From Cellulomonas sp. URHD0024 (lineage in GTDB: Bacteria > Actinomycetota > Actinomycetes > Actinomycetales > Cellulomonadaceae), in assembly GCF_000426185.1 (NCBI RefSeq), contig NZ_KE384505.1:63741-127740 (forward strand): a stretch of DNA of 64,000 nucleotides. Direction: 5' to 3'. How positions within the stretch are numbered: position 1 is the stretch's first letter; each line of letters begins with the position of its first letter. A model generated the notes under the pieces. The model was not told the origin of the DNA. It searched no databases and worked only from the letters and a program-made list of their open reading frames with translations. Positions 32,220-41,155 of this stretch are shown one piece after another. A program made the position numbers and the translations under genes.

Positions 32220-33305
32220 TCAGAGCAGCGCGTCGCCCTGACCCAGGATGATCGGCTCGCCGATCGCGCGGGCCGGGCGGGCGCGGCCCTGACCGGCCGG
32301 TATGGCGAGCGCGTAGCGGTGGGCGACGACCAGGCTCGGCTCGTGCGCGTCGGAGGCTTCGACAAGGACGGCGGGCGCGTCGCCGGCCTCGGGCGTGGGC
32401 AACGAGCCGTACCAGGCGACCGCACCGCGGACCGCACCCGAGGCTCGGACCCACTCGCGGGCGACGTGCTGGGCGTGTGACGGCTCGCCGTCGAAGCTGT
32501 GCACCTGCGGGCCGGAGCCACCGTCGACGAGCGCGAACGGGTGCGGGTCGGCAGGGGTGGTCAGGACGGCGTCGAGTGCGTGCTCCAGGGCACCGAGTGC
32601 GAGGTCCTGGACCGCGGACGAGGGTGGGTGCGGCAGGTCGGCCGGGGTGCGGGGCAGGTCGTCGCCGGCCAGCCGCGGGCTCGGGAGCGCGGCGGGCTCG
32701 GGAGGGTTCGGGAGCGCGGCGGGCACAGCGATGTCCGCACCGACCACGAGATGCGCGGCGGCTGCGGCGACGTACTCGCCCACCCACGTGGGCGTGCAAC
32801 CGGTCATCCACTTCGACCGCACGTCCGTCAGCGGGAGCGCAGCGTCGAGCCCGGACGACGAGACGACCGTCGGCGTCGGGTGGGCGGAGCCGTTGTGCAG
32901 CGCCCACCGTGCGCCGGGGACCCGCGCGATCAGCAGGTCGCCGACGCCGACGCCGAGCGCCAGGATCATCGCCGCCGGAGGTGCCGAGGAGGGGCCGGTC
33001 GCCCACGAGGTCCGGGCCCGGTGCAGGAGCGCGCCGATCGCGGCGGAGTCGGTGACGTCGATGGCGGCGGACCGCAGGTGGGCGCGCGCGCGGTCCAGGT
33101 GTGCCACCTCCGCGGGCGTCAACGTGCGGATCCCGGGCGCGATGTCGACGGCGCCGGCCGCCGAGCTGGGCACCGTCGAGCGCACATCGTCCATGAGGGC
33201 GGGATCGACCCCGCTGACCTGCGGCTTGAGCGAAGTGGTCGCGATTCCACCCGATGCCGCGAAACCCTGGTGCACCGCCGGTCCGAAGTGCACGATGTGC
33301 CCCAT
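32220..33305 (-). CDS. DUF3806-like domain protein
   Basis: Up to 361 residues if started at the ATG at 33305. The middle part (LGVGVGDLLIARVPGARWALHNG...PTPTVVSS...LPLTDVRSKWMTGCTPTWVGEYVAAAA) aligns by eye with the smaller DUF3806-type protein at 49548-50054 (VALGDLVAERVPGLSWATAHGHG...). A Pro/Ala-rich linker and a C-terminal domain with a FALVDGG...LVVAHRYALAI pattern follow. The start is uncertain: the ATG at 33305 overlaps the divergent hydrolase start in a CATG; an internal ATG at 33194 is an alternative. Function unknown. Confidence 0.65.
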   Translation of the reverse strand: MGHIVHFGPAVHQGFAASGGIATTSLKPQVSGVDPALMDDVRSTVPSSAAGAVDIAPGIRTLTPAEVAHLDRARAHLRSAAIDVTDSAAIGALLHRARTSWATGPSSAPPAAMILALGVGVGDLLIARVPGARWALHNGSAHPTPTVVSSSGLDAALPLTDVRSKWMTGCTPTWVGEYVAAAAAHLVVGADIAVPAALPNPPEPAALPSPRLAGDDLPRTPADLPHPPSSAVQDLALGALEHALDAVLTTPADPHPFALVDGGSGPQVHSFDGEPSHAQHVAREWVRASGAVRGAVAWYGSLPTPEAGDAPAVLVEASDAHEPSLVVAHRYALAIPAGQGRARPARAIGEPIILGQGDALL

Positions 33306-34182
33306 GACTGCCCTGACCGAGCACGAGCGACGTGACATCGACACGGCCAACGCGAGCGGGCGCACCCCCGTCGTGTTCGTCCACGGGCTGTGGTTGCTGC
33401 CCTCCAGCTGGCACCGTTGGCGCACCCTCTTCGAGGCCGCCGGCTACGCGACGATCGCACCGGGTTGGCCGGACGATCCCGAGACCGTCGCCGAGGGGAA
33501 CGCCCACCCCTCGACGTTCGCGAAGAAGGGCATCACCGACATCGCCGACCACGTCGCCGAGGCGGTCGGCGCGCTCACGACGAAGCCGGCGGTCGTCGGG
33601 CACTCGTTCGGTGGGCTGCTCGCGCAGATCATCGCCGGCCGGGGCCTGTCCGCCGTGACGGTCGCCGTCGACCCGGCTCCCTTCCAGGGGGTCCTGCCCC
33701 TACCCATCTCGGCACTCAGGTCGGCGTCCCCCGTGCTCACCAATCCCGCCAACTACCAGCGCGCGGTCCCGCTGACCTACGACCAGTTCCGGTACGCGTT
33801 CGCCAACGCGGTCGACGAGGCCGAGGCCAAGGACCTCTACGAGACGTATGCGGTCCCGGGCGCCGGAGAGCCGCTGTTCCAGGCCGCCGTCGCGAACTTC
33901 AACCCGTGGAGCGAGGCCAGGGTCAAGACCAAGAACCCGGAGCGTGGACCGCTGCTGATCATCTCCGGCGAGCTCGACCACACCGTCCCACCGGCCATCT
34001 CGAACGCGTCCTTCAAGCGCCAGAAGCGCAACGCGGGGGTCACCGAGATCGTCGAGATCGCGGGGGTCGGGCACTCGCTCGTCATCGACCACGGGTGGGA
34101 GGCGGTCGCCGGGGCCGCCCTCGACTTCGTGCAGCGGTTCGTCTCGCCCGGAGGTACCGGAGGGACGACGTCGCTAGCCTGA
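33304..34182 (+). CDS. alpha/beta-hydrolase
   Basis: A 292-residue cytosolic hydrolase. The oxyanion motif VFVHGLW, the nucleophile elbow GHSFGG and the acid/histidine region (IISGELDHTVPP, then GVGHSLVIDHGW) are all present and in order. A cap segment lies between residues ~125 and 205. Relatives include non-haem haloperoxidase-like esterases and lipase-like enzymes. A CACGAT hexamer 7 nt upstream may be its -10 box. Its start codon overlaps the start of the divergent DUF3806-like gene. Confidence 0.88.
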   Translation: MTALTEHERRDIDTANASGRTPVVFVHGLWLLPSSWHRWRTLFEAAGYATIAPGWPDDPETVAEGNAHPSTFAKKGITDIADHVAEAVGALTTKPAVVGHSFGGLLAQIIAGRGLSAVTVAVDPAPFQGVLPLPISALRSASPVLTNPANYQRAVPLTYDQFRYAFANAVDEAEAKDLYETYAVPGAGEPLFQAAVANFNPWSEARVKTKNPERGPLLIISGELDHTVPPAISNASFKRQKRNAGVTEIVEIAGVGHSLVIDHGWEAVAGAALDFVQRFVSPGGTGGTTSLA

Positions 34183-34196
34183 CCTGACGCGGGGCT

Positions 34197-35360
34197 TTGC
34201 CCTACCTCGTCCCACGTCTCCGGAGAGCCGATATCCGCCGACCATCGCGCAGCATCGTCGCCGCCGTGACCGCCGCCCTGGTCGTCGGCGCGGCTGGGGG
34301 CGCCTGGGCGTGGGACTCCCACCAGGGCGATGTCGCGACGCGTCAGGCGAACGCCGCCGACCGGGCCGTCGCCGTCGCCGAAGCGCAGGCCTCGGACGTC
34401 GACGTCACGGTCGGGCACGACGCCGCGCTCGACCGCGCACGGGTGGCCGTCGTGCTGGTCGAGGCTCGCGGCGGCCTGCAGGAGACCGCCGACACGGCCC
34501 GGAGCGCCCTGGCCGCGACCGAGGGGAAGATCGCCGACGACACGGTCCGGCAGACTCTTGCCGCTCAGCTCGTGGTGGCCGACGCCGCCCTCGCGGCGGT
34601 GCCGGCGACGTCGCCGGACACGGCTGTTGCGACGTCGTCAGGTCCGACGGCCGCGCCGTCGTCGGACCCGTCGGACCCGTCGGACCCGTCGGACCCAGCG
34701 GCCGGGTACAGCGCCGCCGACCTGCGGGCGATCACGGCGACCCTGTCGACCGGGACGGCGGCCGTCATGGCCGCCCACGACGCCTGGACGGCTCAGCAGG
34801 CCGCGGTCGCAGCGCCGGCAGCCAAGCGGCCCACCCCGAGACCCGCGGCCGTCGCGCCCAGGCCCGCGCCGACCAGGGCGCCCTCGTGCGAGACCACCTA
34901 CACCGGTCCGCCGTTCTACACGTCGCCCCCGACCGTCGGCGGAGACGGCTCCAACGGCAAGCTCCCGCCGAGCGCCCTGACCGCGATCTCCTGGGCCAAG
35001 GACCCGCACGGCACCCCGTACTACCTGCGCACCAACGCCGCCGCGGCCCTGGAGCGGCTCGACTCGGCGTTCCGTGCGGCGTTCGGGCACCACCTCGGCC
35101 TGGACCTGACGTACCGCGACTACGACACCCAGGTCGAGATGCGGGCGGCACTCGGGACGGTCGCGGCAAGGCCCGGGACGTCGACGCACGGCACCGGCCT
35201 CGCTCTCGACGTCCCCGAGCTGCCCTGTCAGTACGGCTGGGACACCCCGCAGCGGGACTGGCTCGTGACGCATGGGCCGTCGTACGGCTGGACGTCCCCG
35301 GCGTGGGCCCATCGGGACGGCTCGAACCCCGAGTACTGGCACTTCGACTACGTCGGCTGA
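34197..35360 (+). CDS. VanY-type (M15B) D-alanyl-D-alanine carboxypeptidase, membrane-anchored
   Basis: A 387-residue protein using a TTG start (34197); this gives a natural basic N-terminus (RLRRADIRRPSRS) before the membrane anchor AAVTAALVVGAAGGAWAW. A ~150-residue Ala-rich helical spacer follows, with a run of SDP repeats encoded by tandem 9-mers (34667-34696). The C-terminal catalytic domain has the zinc motif region SYxD-like TYRDYDTQVEM, the STHGTGLALD histidine/aspartate motif and EYWHFDY with the last ligand. It probably trims peptidoglycan stem peptides. It is a paralogue in layout of the gene at 55736. Confidence 0.85.
   Translation: MPYLVPRLRRADIRRPSRSIVAAVTAALVVGAAGGAWAWDSHQGDVATRQANAADRAVAVAEAQASDVDVTVGHDAALDRARVAVVLVEARGGLQETADTARSALAATEGKIADDTVRQTLAAQLVVADAALAAVPATSPDTAVATSSGPTAAPSSDPSDPSDPSDPAAGYSAADLRAITATLSTGTAAVMAAHDAWTAQQAAVAAPAAKRPTPRPAAVAPRPAPTRAPSCETTYTGPPFYTSPPTVGGDGSNGKLPPSALTAISWAKDPHGTPYYLRTNAAAALERLDSAFRAAFGHHLGLDLTYRDYDTQVEMRAALGTVAARPGTSTHGTGLALDVPELPCQYGWDTPQRDWLVTHGPSYGWTSPAWAHRDGSNPEYWHFDYVG
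34667..34696 (+). repeat. tandem 9-bp repeat in VanY gene linker
   Basis: TCGGACCCG is repeated about three and a half times, encoding a Ser-Asp-Pro run in the linker between the helical spacer and the rest. Such runs expand and contract easily. Confidence 0.75.
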
Positions 35361-35385
35361 ATCCGTCGGGTCCCCGACAGATCGG

Positions 35386-36849
35386 TCATCGATCCCTGGG
35401 TGTGGGCGGTCGGACGCTCTCGGCGTTGTTCGGCACGGTGAGCAACGAGATCACGGCGCCGCCGGCGAGCAGGCCGGCGCACACCAGCATCGCGATCCGG
35501 TACGCGGGTTCGAGGGTCGTCGGGTCGGTGAGCGACGAGCCGACGCCTGCGGCCAGCGGGAGCACGGCGATGGCGAGCAGTCCGGCGACGCGCGCGACCG
35601 CGTTGTTCACGCCGCTGGCGGCACCGGCCAGGTGGTCGGGGGCCGCCGCGAGGGCGGTCGTGGTCAGCGGCGCGACGGTCGCGGACAGCCCGAGCCCGAA
35701 CACGACGATGCCCGGCAGCACGTGGGTCAGGTACGGGGTGTCCGGCGTGACGCCGAGCAGGAGGACCACACCGACCGCGCACACCAACGGACCGGCCGTC
35801 ATCGGGATCTTCGGGCCGATGATCGTGCTGAGCGCACCGGCCCGCGGGGAGAGCAGCAGCATGAGGACCGTGACCGGCAGGGGTGCGACCCCGGCCGCGA
35901 GCGGGGAGTAGCCGGCCACCACCTGCAGGGTCACGACGAGGAAGAAGAAGATCCCCGAGATGGCTGCGTAGATGAGCAGTGTGGCGGCGTTGGTGCCGGC
36001 GAACGGCCGCCACCGGAAGAGGGCCGGCGGCAGGATCGGCGCCGCAGTCCGGGACTCGACCCACAGGAACGCACCCATCGTCGCCACCCCGAACGCCAGG
36101 GTCCCGATGACGACGGCGTCCGGACGGCCGTTCTCGGTCCACGCGGTGAACCCGTACGTCAGACCGGCCAGACCGAGGGCACCCAGGACGGTGCCGGCGA
36201 CGTCGAGCTTCTTGGACGCGTTGACGTCGGAGCTCTCCGGGACGTGCCGCAGGGTCACGGCGACGACGACGGCCGCGATCGGCAGGTTGATCCCGAACAC
36301 CCACCGCCACGACGTGACCTGGACGATCCACCCGCCGAGGAACGGCGCGATCGCGCCTGCGATGCCGCCGAGCCCCGACCAGGCGCCGATGGCGCGGCCG
36401 CGGTCCGAGCCGGTGAAGGTCGACTGGAGGATGGCCAACGACCCGGGCGTGAGCAGCGCGCCGCCCACCCCTTGCACGGCACGCGCGGCGACGAGCAGGC
36501 CGACGGTCGGTGCGACCGCGCAGACCAGCGACGCGACCGCGAACCAGACGACGCCGACCAGGAAGAGGCGTCGCCGGCCGAACCGGTCGCCCAGCGACCC
36601 GCCCAGCAGCAGGAACGCCGCGAGCGTCAGACCGTAGGCGTTGACGGTCCACTGCAGGTCGGCCGTGGTGGCGTCCAGGTCGTCGGCGATGTGCGGCAGG
36701 GCGATGGTGACGACCGTCGCGTCGATGAACGCGATCGCCGACCCCAGCACGGTGGCGAACAGGACCCACCGGCCACGCGTGGACGCATAGGTGAGGGCGG
36801 CGGCGCCCGCGCCGGGTGCCGCACCGGGAGGTTCAGCGGGGGCGGTCAC
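35386..36849 (-). CDS. MFS transporter, DHA2 (EmrB/QacA-like) family
   Basis: A 487-residue, probably 14-segment efflux protein. The first helix contains FIDATVVTIALPHI, characteristic of the DHA2 group; motif A reads GSLGDRFGRRRLFLVG; and SWRWVFGINLPIA follows, another family hallmark. The GTG at 36849 is chosen because it gives a short hydrophilic lead (TAPAEPPGAAPGAG); it overlaps the end of the LigD-like gene by 17 nt. Transport substrates are unknown. It may be translationally coupled to the preceding gene. Confidence 0.88.
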   Translation of the reverse strand: MTAPAEPPGAAPGAGAAALTYASTRGRWVLFATVLGSAIAFIDATVVTIALPHIADDLDATTADLQWTVNAYGLTLAAFLLLGGSLGDRFGRRRLFLVGVVWFAVASLVCAVAPTVGLLVAARAVQGVGGALLTPGSLAILQSTFTGSDRGRAIGAWSGLGGIAGAIAPFLGGWIVQVTSWRWVFGINLPIAAVVVAVTLRHVPESSDVNASKKLDVAGTVLGALGLAGLTYGFTAWTENGRPDAVVIGTLAFGVATMGAFLWVESRTAAPILPPALFRWRPFAGTNAATLLIYAAISGIFFFLVVTLQVVAGYSPLAAGVAPLPVTVLMLLLSPRAGALSTIIGPKIPMTAGPLVCAVGVVLLLGVTPDTPYLTHVLPGIVVFGLGLSATVAPLTTTALAAAPDHLAGAASGVNNAVARVAGLLAIAVLPLAAGVGSSLTDPTTLEPAYRIAMLVCAGLLAGGAVISLLTVPNNAESVRPPTPRDR

Positions 36850-37903
36850 GGTCCTTGCTCGGCTGAACGCGCTTCGGCTCGCCCGGCATCTTCGGGTACT
36901 CGGGCGGGTAGGGGAGGTCACCCTCGCCCTCGTCGGTCTCCTGCCGGTCGGCCAGCTCGAGCAGCGACTCGAGGGAGTAGCGGGGGGCCGCACGGGCGAC
37001 CAGCGGCGCGAACAGGTCGCCCACCTCGGCGAACCGCGCGGGCATCGTCGTGACCGTGAAGTCGTCCGGGGCCACGTCCGCGACCTCGTCCCAGCGCAGC
37101 GGTGCCGACACGGTCGCGCGCGGGTTGGTGCGGATCGAGTAGGCCGACGCGATCGTGCGGTCGCGGGCCATCTGGTTGTAGTCGACGAAGATCTTCTGGC
37201 CGCGCTCTTCCTTCCACCACTTCATGGTCACCTCGGACGGCATGCGTCGCTCGAGCTCTCGACCGAACGCGATGGTCGCCCGCCGGGCTTCGACGAACGA
37301 CCAGCGCGGCTCGATGGGCACGAAGATGTGGATGCCGCGTCCGCCCGACGTCTTGGGCGTCCCTTCCATGCCGTGCTCGGCCAGCAGCTCGCGGGCGCGA
37401 GGGGCCACGCGGGCGGCATTCGTGAAGTCCGTACCGGGCTGCGGGTCGAGGTCGATGCGGATCTGGTCCGGGGAGTCGACGTCGTCGCCGACCACCGGCC
37501 ACGGGTGGAACGTCAGCGTCCCCAGGTTGGCGGCCCACGCCACGACAGCCAGCTCGCTGGGCGCGACCTCGTCCGCCGTGCGTCCGCTGGGGAACGCGAT
37601 GCGCGCCGTCCGCACGTACTCCGGCGCTCCCTGCGGTACCCGCTTCTGGTAGAACGCGTCGCCCGTCGAGTCCATCCGGGTGGCCAGCTTGGCGCCCTCG
37701 AAGACCCCCTTGGGCCACCGCTCCAGCGTCGTCGGCCGGTCGAGCAGCGCGCCCAGGATCCCGTCGCCGACCGAGAGGAAGTACTGCACCACGTCGAGCT
37801 TGGTCAGGCCCCGCTCGGGGAAGTAGACCTTGTCGGGGCTGCTCACGCGCACGGTCCGGCCGTTGACCTCGAGCTCGACCGCGGGAACCTTCGACGGGGA
37901 CAT
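36833..37903 (-). CDS. LigD-type NHEJ polymerase/primase domain protein (stand-alone)
   Basis: A 356-residue archaeo-eukaryotic primase-type polymerase (PolDom) used in end filling during non-homologous end joining. The N-terminus has VNGRTVRVSSPDKVYFPERGLTKLDVVQYF, and the catalytic aspartates are D151 and D153 in IRIDLDP, with the third in KIFVDYNQ. SGGRGIHIFVPI lies between. The ligase and nuclease domains of full-length LigD are absent, a split arrangement known in actinobacteria. Ku is not in the window. The ATG is 6 nt after TAGGTT on the minus strand (37910-37915). Confidence 0.92.
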   Translation of the reverse strand: MSPSKVPAVELEVNGRTVRVSSPDKVYFPERGLTKLDVVQYFLSVGDGILGALLDRPTTLERWPKGVFEGAKLATRMDSTGDAFYQKRVPQGAPEYVRTARIAFPSGRTADEVAPSELAVVAWAANLGTLTFHPWPVVGDDVDSPDQIRIDLDPQPGTDFTNAARVAPRARELLAEHGMEGTPKTSGGRGIHIFVPIEPRWSFVEARRATIAFGRELERRMPSEVTMKWWKEERGQKIFVDYNQMARDRTIASAYSIRTNPRATVSAPLRWDEVADVAPDDFTVTTMPARFAEVGDLFAPLVARAAPRYSLESLLELADRQETDEGEGDLPYPPEYPKMPGEPKRVQPSKDRDRPR

Positions 37904-37909
37904 GCGCCC

Positions 37910-37915
37910 AACCTA
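37910..37915 (-). promoter_or_regulatory. -10-like hexamer TAGGTT (leaderless)
   Basis: On the minus strand TAGGTT ends 6 nt before the ATG of the LigD-like gene, a typical example of the leaderless pattern. Confidence 0.5.
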
Positions 37916-37936
37916 GGGTCTGGGACCGACAGGCGC

Positions 37937-40834
37937 TCAGCCCGCGCCGATCAGTCCGCGCTGGTGCGCGACCGACACGGCCTCGGCCCGTCCGGAGACG
38001 CCGAGCTTGGCCAGCAGGTTCGAGATGTGCACCGAGACCGTCTTCCCGGAGATGTACAGCTTCTCGCCGATCTGCCGGTTGGACAGCCCTTGCGCGACGA
38101 GCGCGAGCACCTCCGCCTCCCGCGCGGTCAGCACGTCAGCACCCGACGCTCGCACCCCGGGCAGGTCGAGCCGCCCGCGCCGCGCGAGCCCACGGACCGC
38201 CGTGGTCAGGGGCACGGCGCCCATGGCCTCGGCCTCACTCAGCGCAGTCCCGGCCGCGGCGAGCGCGCCCTCGCGGTCCCCTGCCTCCAGCAGCGCCTCG
38301 GCCAGCCGGAACCTGCTGCGCGCCAGCTCGTACCGGTACCCGTAGTCGAACTCGTCGATGGTCGTCCGCCACAGCGCAGCGTCGTTCGTGCCGACGAGCC
38401 GTGAGTGCTCGGCGTGCGCCCGCGCCAGCCAGGCGCGCCCCTCCGGTCCGAGCTGCCCCCCTCGAGGCCGGCCGCGGACGGCCGTCTCGACGGCACGTTG
38501 CAGCAGTCGGTTCCCGGTGGTCAGCGCCGCCGACACGTCCTTGCCCAGGAGCCGGTCCTGCTGTGCGCGGTCGGCCAGCGCCGCGAGCGCCAGCGCGACG
38601 AGCCAGATGCCGCCGAGGAAGTAGTCGGACCACGTGCGCCACAGGTACTCGAGCAGCCGGTTCGCCAGCGCGACCGCGCCCTCGAGGTCGCCACGCCACG
38701 TCAGCGCGTCTACGGTGCAGCCGCCCGCAACGAGCGCGATGAACCCGTCGCGGTGCCAGACGGACTCCAGAGCCAGCCCACGCTCGACCGCGTCGGCGTC
38801 GCCGCGAGCCACCGCCGCGTACAGCGCCTGGGACTTGAGGATGTCCGCCAGCTCCTCGGGAACCCCACCCAGGTCGGCGGGGCTCAGATCGCCCGAGACG
38901 TACCGGACCAGGTTGACGAACATGTGCAGCTCCAGGCCGTACGCGCTCCACGTCATCCCCAGAGCCGCAGCGCGCTGGACCCCGTCGGTCGCCTGCAGGG
39001 CCGCCCCGGGCAGGTCGCCCGCGTAGTACCGGTTGGACGTCAGGTTGAACAGGGTCCGCAGCTCGGTCACGTAGTCGCAGGCCTCCCGCGAACGGGTCAG
39101 GGCCGCGTCGAGGAGCTCGGCGGCGCGGTCCGCGTCGTCGACGACGAGCACCGCGAGCGTGGTCAACGCGTCCGACTCGGCGTCCGCTGCGCCGGCCGCC
39201 CGGGCGACCTCCACGGCTTCCTGGGCGCTCGCCGCCGCCTGTTCGTCGAGGTCGGCATTGAGCGCTGCGCGGGCGTAGCTGGCCAGCGCCCACGCGCGTG
39301 CGGAGGTGTTGCCGGTGGGCAGGGCCTCCAGGGCGCGGGACGCTTCGCGCATCGCCTCGTCGATGTCGTCGATGGCCAGGACGTACCGTGCGAGCACGGT
39401 CCGGAGCATGGCCTGCCGCTCGACGTCGGCTGCGGTCTCCTCGACCGCCGCACGCGCCAGCTGTACGGCGCGATCGGCCTGGCCGGCTCGGCTCGCGGCG
39501 GCCGCGGCGGCGACCAGGACGTCGGGGTGGTCCTGGTCGAGGCTCGTCGTGACCTCCGGCACCGCTCCCCACAGGCGCAGCACGACCTCCAGGTGGCGGA
39601 CCTCCTCGGCGGGCGCGAGCACCTCGCGCGCCTGGCGTGCGGCCTCGAGAGAGGCCAGCAGGGCGGTCGGCAGGTCGGGGGCGCGCAGTGCGTGCGAGGC
39701 GAGCTGTGAGGACGGTCCCAGCGTCGGGTCGTCGCGCAGCACCCCCAGGTAGGTGCGGTGCAAGGCCGACTGCTCGCCCGGCAGCAGGTCGGTGTACACG
39801 GCCTCGGCCAGCAGGGCGTGCCGGAACGCGATTCGTCCCTCCTCGCCGCCGAGGACGTGGTGCGCCACCGCCTCGCGCAGCCCGGCGTCGAACGCGTTCG
39901 GTGCCGCCAGCAGCGGGTCGCCGTCCGCGGTCACGACGGCCCGGAGCAGCGGCTCGGACACCCGCCGGCCGGCTGCCGACGCGACACGCGCGAGTCGCTG
40001 CACCGACGGGTCGAGCTGTTCGAGGCGCGAGCGCAGGACGTCGGCGAGCGACCACGGCAGCTCGTCGGCCTCGGCGCCGGCCTCCAGCAGCTCCTCCGCG
40101 AAGTACGCGTTGCCCTCCGAACGGTCGATGACGCGGCGCAGCGTGCGCTCCTCCAACGGGGCCCCGGCCAGCGCAGTGGTGAACTCGCGGATCTCGCCGT
40201 CGGTGAACGGTGCAAGGTCCAGCCGCTCCACGCGGGGGTGCCGGGCCAGCTCGGCGGCGACGGACCGCCACGGGTGCCGGCGGTGCAGGTCGTCCGTGCG
40301 ATAGCTCGCGACGACCACGAGGTGCTGGTCGCGCAGCCGCGACACGAGGAACCGCAGCACGTCGCGACTCGACGCGTCAGCCCAGTGCAGGTCCTCGAGC
40401 ACGAGAAGCAGCGGGTGCCCCGGCACGCCGACGGCACCGATGGCCTCGACCAGGCCGTCGAACAGCTGCAGCCGGCTCGACTGGTCGTCCGGCGGGCCGG
40501 TCGCTCCGGTCGGTCCCGGCAGCAGGCGAGCCAGCGCCGGCCGTTCCGCGACGACGGCCTCCACAGCGTCCGGGTCGAGGGCGCGCAGCTGGGCCAGCGC
40601 CTCGGCGAACGGCAGGTAAGGAAGCCCGATCTCGCCCAGGTCTACGCAGTGCGCGACGACGACGCGGGCCCCCGAGGCCTCTGCCAGCTCGGCGACATGC
40701 CGCAGGAGCCGGGTCTTGCCGACTCCTGCGTCCGCCGCGATGAGCACCGCGGTGGGCTCGCCGGCATCAGCGCGCCGCAGGGCCGACGTGAGCTGGTCGA
40801 CCTGCGGCGCGCGTGCCACGAACGGTGTGCTCAT
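37937..40834 (-). CDS. large ATP-binding LuxR (LAL) family transcriptional regulator
   Basis: A 965-residue regulator of the MalT-like LAL class. The N-terminal ATPase has Walker A ADAGVGKTR (residues ~34-42) and Walker B LLLVLEDLHWAD. The long middle part is an alpha-helical TPR-like array. The C-terminal LuxR helix-turn-helix reads LTAREAEVLALVAQGLSNRQIGEKLYISGKTVSVHISNLLAKLGVSGRAEAV. The start at 40834 is selected because it overlaps the stop of a small upstream ORF as ATGA; in-frame starts at 40849 and 40873 also exist. The inducer and target genes are unknown. Confidence 0.88.
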   Translation of the reverse strand: MSTPFVARAPQVDQLTSALRRADAGEPTAVLIAADAGVGKTRLLRHVAELAEASGARVVVAHCVDLGEIGLPYLPFAEALAQLRALDPDAVEAVVAERPALARLLPGPTGATGPPDDQSSRLQLFDGLVEAIGAVGVPGHPLLLVLEDLHWADASSRDVLRFLVSRLRDQHLVVVASYRTDDLHRRHPWRSVAAELARHPRVERLDLAPFTDGEIREFTTALAGAPLEERTLRRVIDRSEGNAYFAEELLEAGAEADELPWSLADVLRSRLEQLDPSVQRLARVASAAGRRVSEPLLRAVVTADGDPLLAAPNAFDAGLREAVAHHVLGGEEGRIAFRHALLAEAVYTDLLPGEQSALHRTYLGVLRDDPTLGPSSQLASHALRAPDLPTALLASLEAARQAREVLAPAEEVRHLEVVLRLWGAVPEVTTSLDQDHPDVLVAAAAAASRAGQADRAVQLARAAVEETAADVERQAMLRTVLARYVLAIDDIDEAMREASRALEALPTGNTSARAWALASYARAALNADLDEQAAASAQEAVEVARAAGAADAESDALTTLAVLVVDDADRAAELLDAALTRSREACDYVTELRTLFNLTSNRYYAGDLPGAALQATDGVQRAAALGMTWSAYGLELHMFVNLVRYVSGDLSPADLGGVPEELADILKSQALYAAVARGDADAVERGLALESVWHRDGFIALVAGGCTVDALTWRGDLEGAVALANRLLEYLWRTWSDYFLGGIWLVALALAALADRAQQDRLLGKDVSAALTTGNRLLQRAVETAVRGRPRGGQLGPEGRAWLARAHAEHSRLVGTNDAALWRTTIDEFDYGYRYELARSRFRLAEALLEAGDREGALAAAGTALSEAEAMGAVPLTTAVRGLARRGRLDLPGVRASGADVLTAREAEVLALVAQGLSNRQIGEKLYISGKTVSVHISNLLAKLGVSGRAEAVSVAHQRGLIGAG

Positions 40835-41028
40835 CGAGCCACGTGCCATGCTCCTGATGCTCGCAGGAGCCACCCACGCGCCGCACGCATCCGCGGGTGC
40901 GCGGCCCGTGCGGACCCGCCGGGCCGGGCGGCGCGCCCTGACCTCCGAGGGTTCTGGAGCGCGGTGGACATGCGGTCCCGGCGGTAGGCGAGCTCGCCGT
41001 CGAGGGCGGTTCCCCAGAATTCAGCCAT
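40831..41028 (-). CDS. 65-residue ORF coupled to the LAL regulator
   Basis: A short gene with the best Shine-Dalgarno sequence of the region: GAGGAGGAACACC directly before the ATG at 41028. It encodes MAEFWGTALDGELAYRRDRM followed by a strongly basic, Arg/Ala-rich tail. The stop codon overlaps the proposed start of the LAL regulator by ATGA. It could be a true small protein or a leader that sets translation of the regulator. No family is recognised. Confidence 0.55.
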   Translation of the reverse strand: MAEFWGTALDGELAYRRDRMSTALQNPRRSGRAARPGGSARAAHPRMRAARGWLLRASGAWHVAR

Positions 41029-41155
41029 GGTGTTCCTCCTCAGTACCGCCGGAATCTCCGACGCCTCTCCTGACATCCATGACTCTGCTCGTGAGGGGTG
41101 GGCTGCCGGATCGGTCGGTCGACGGGTCCTGGTGCCGCCCTCGTCGGGAAAACGG

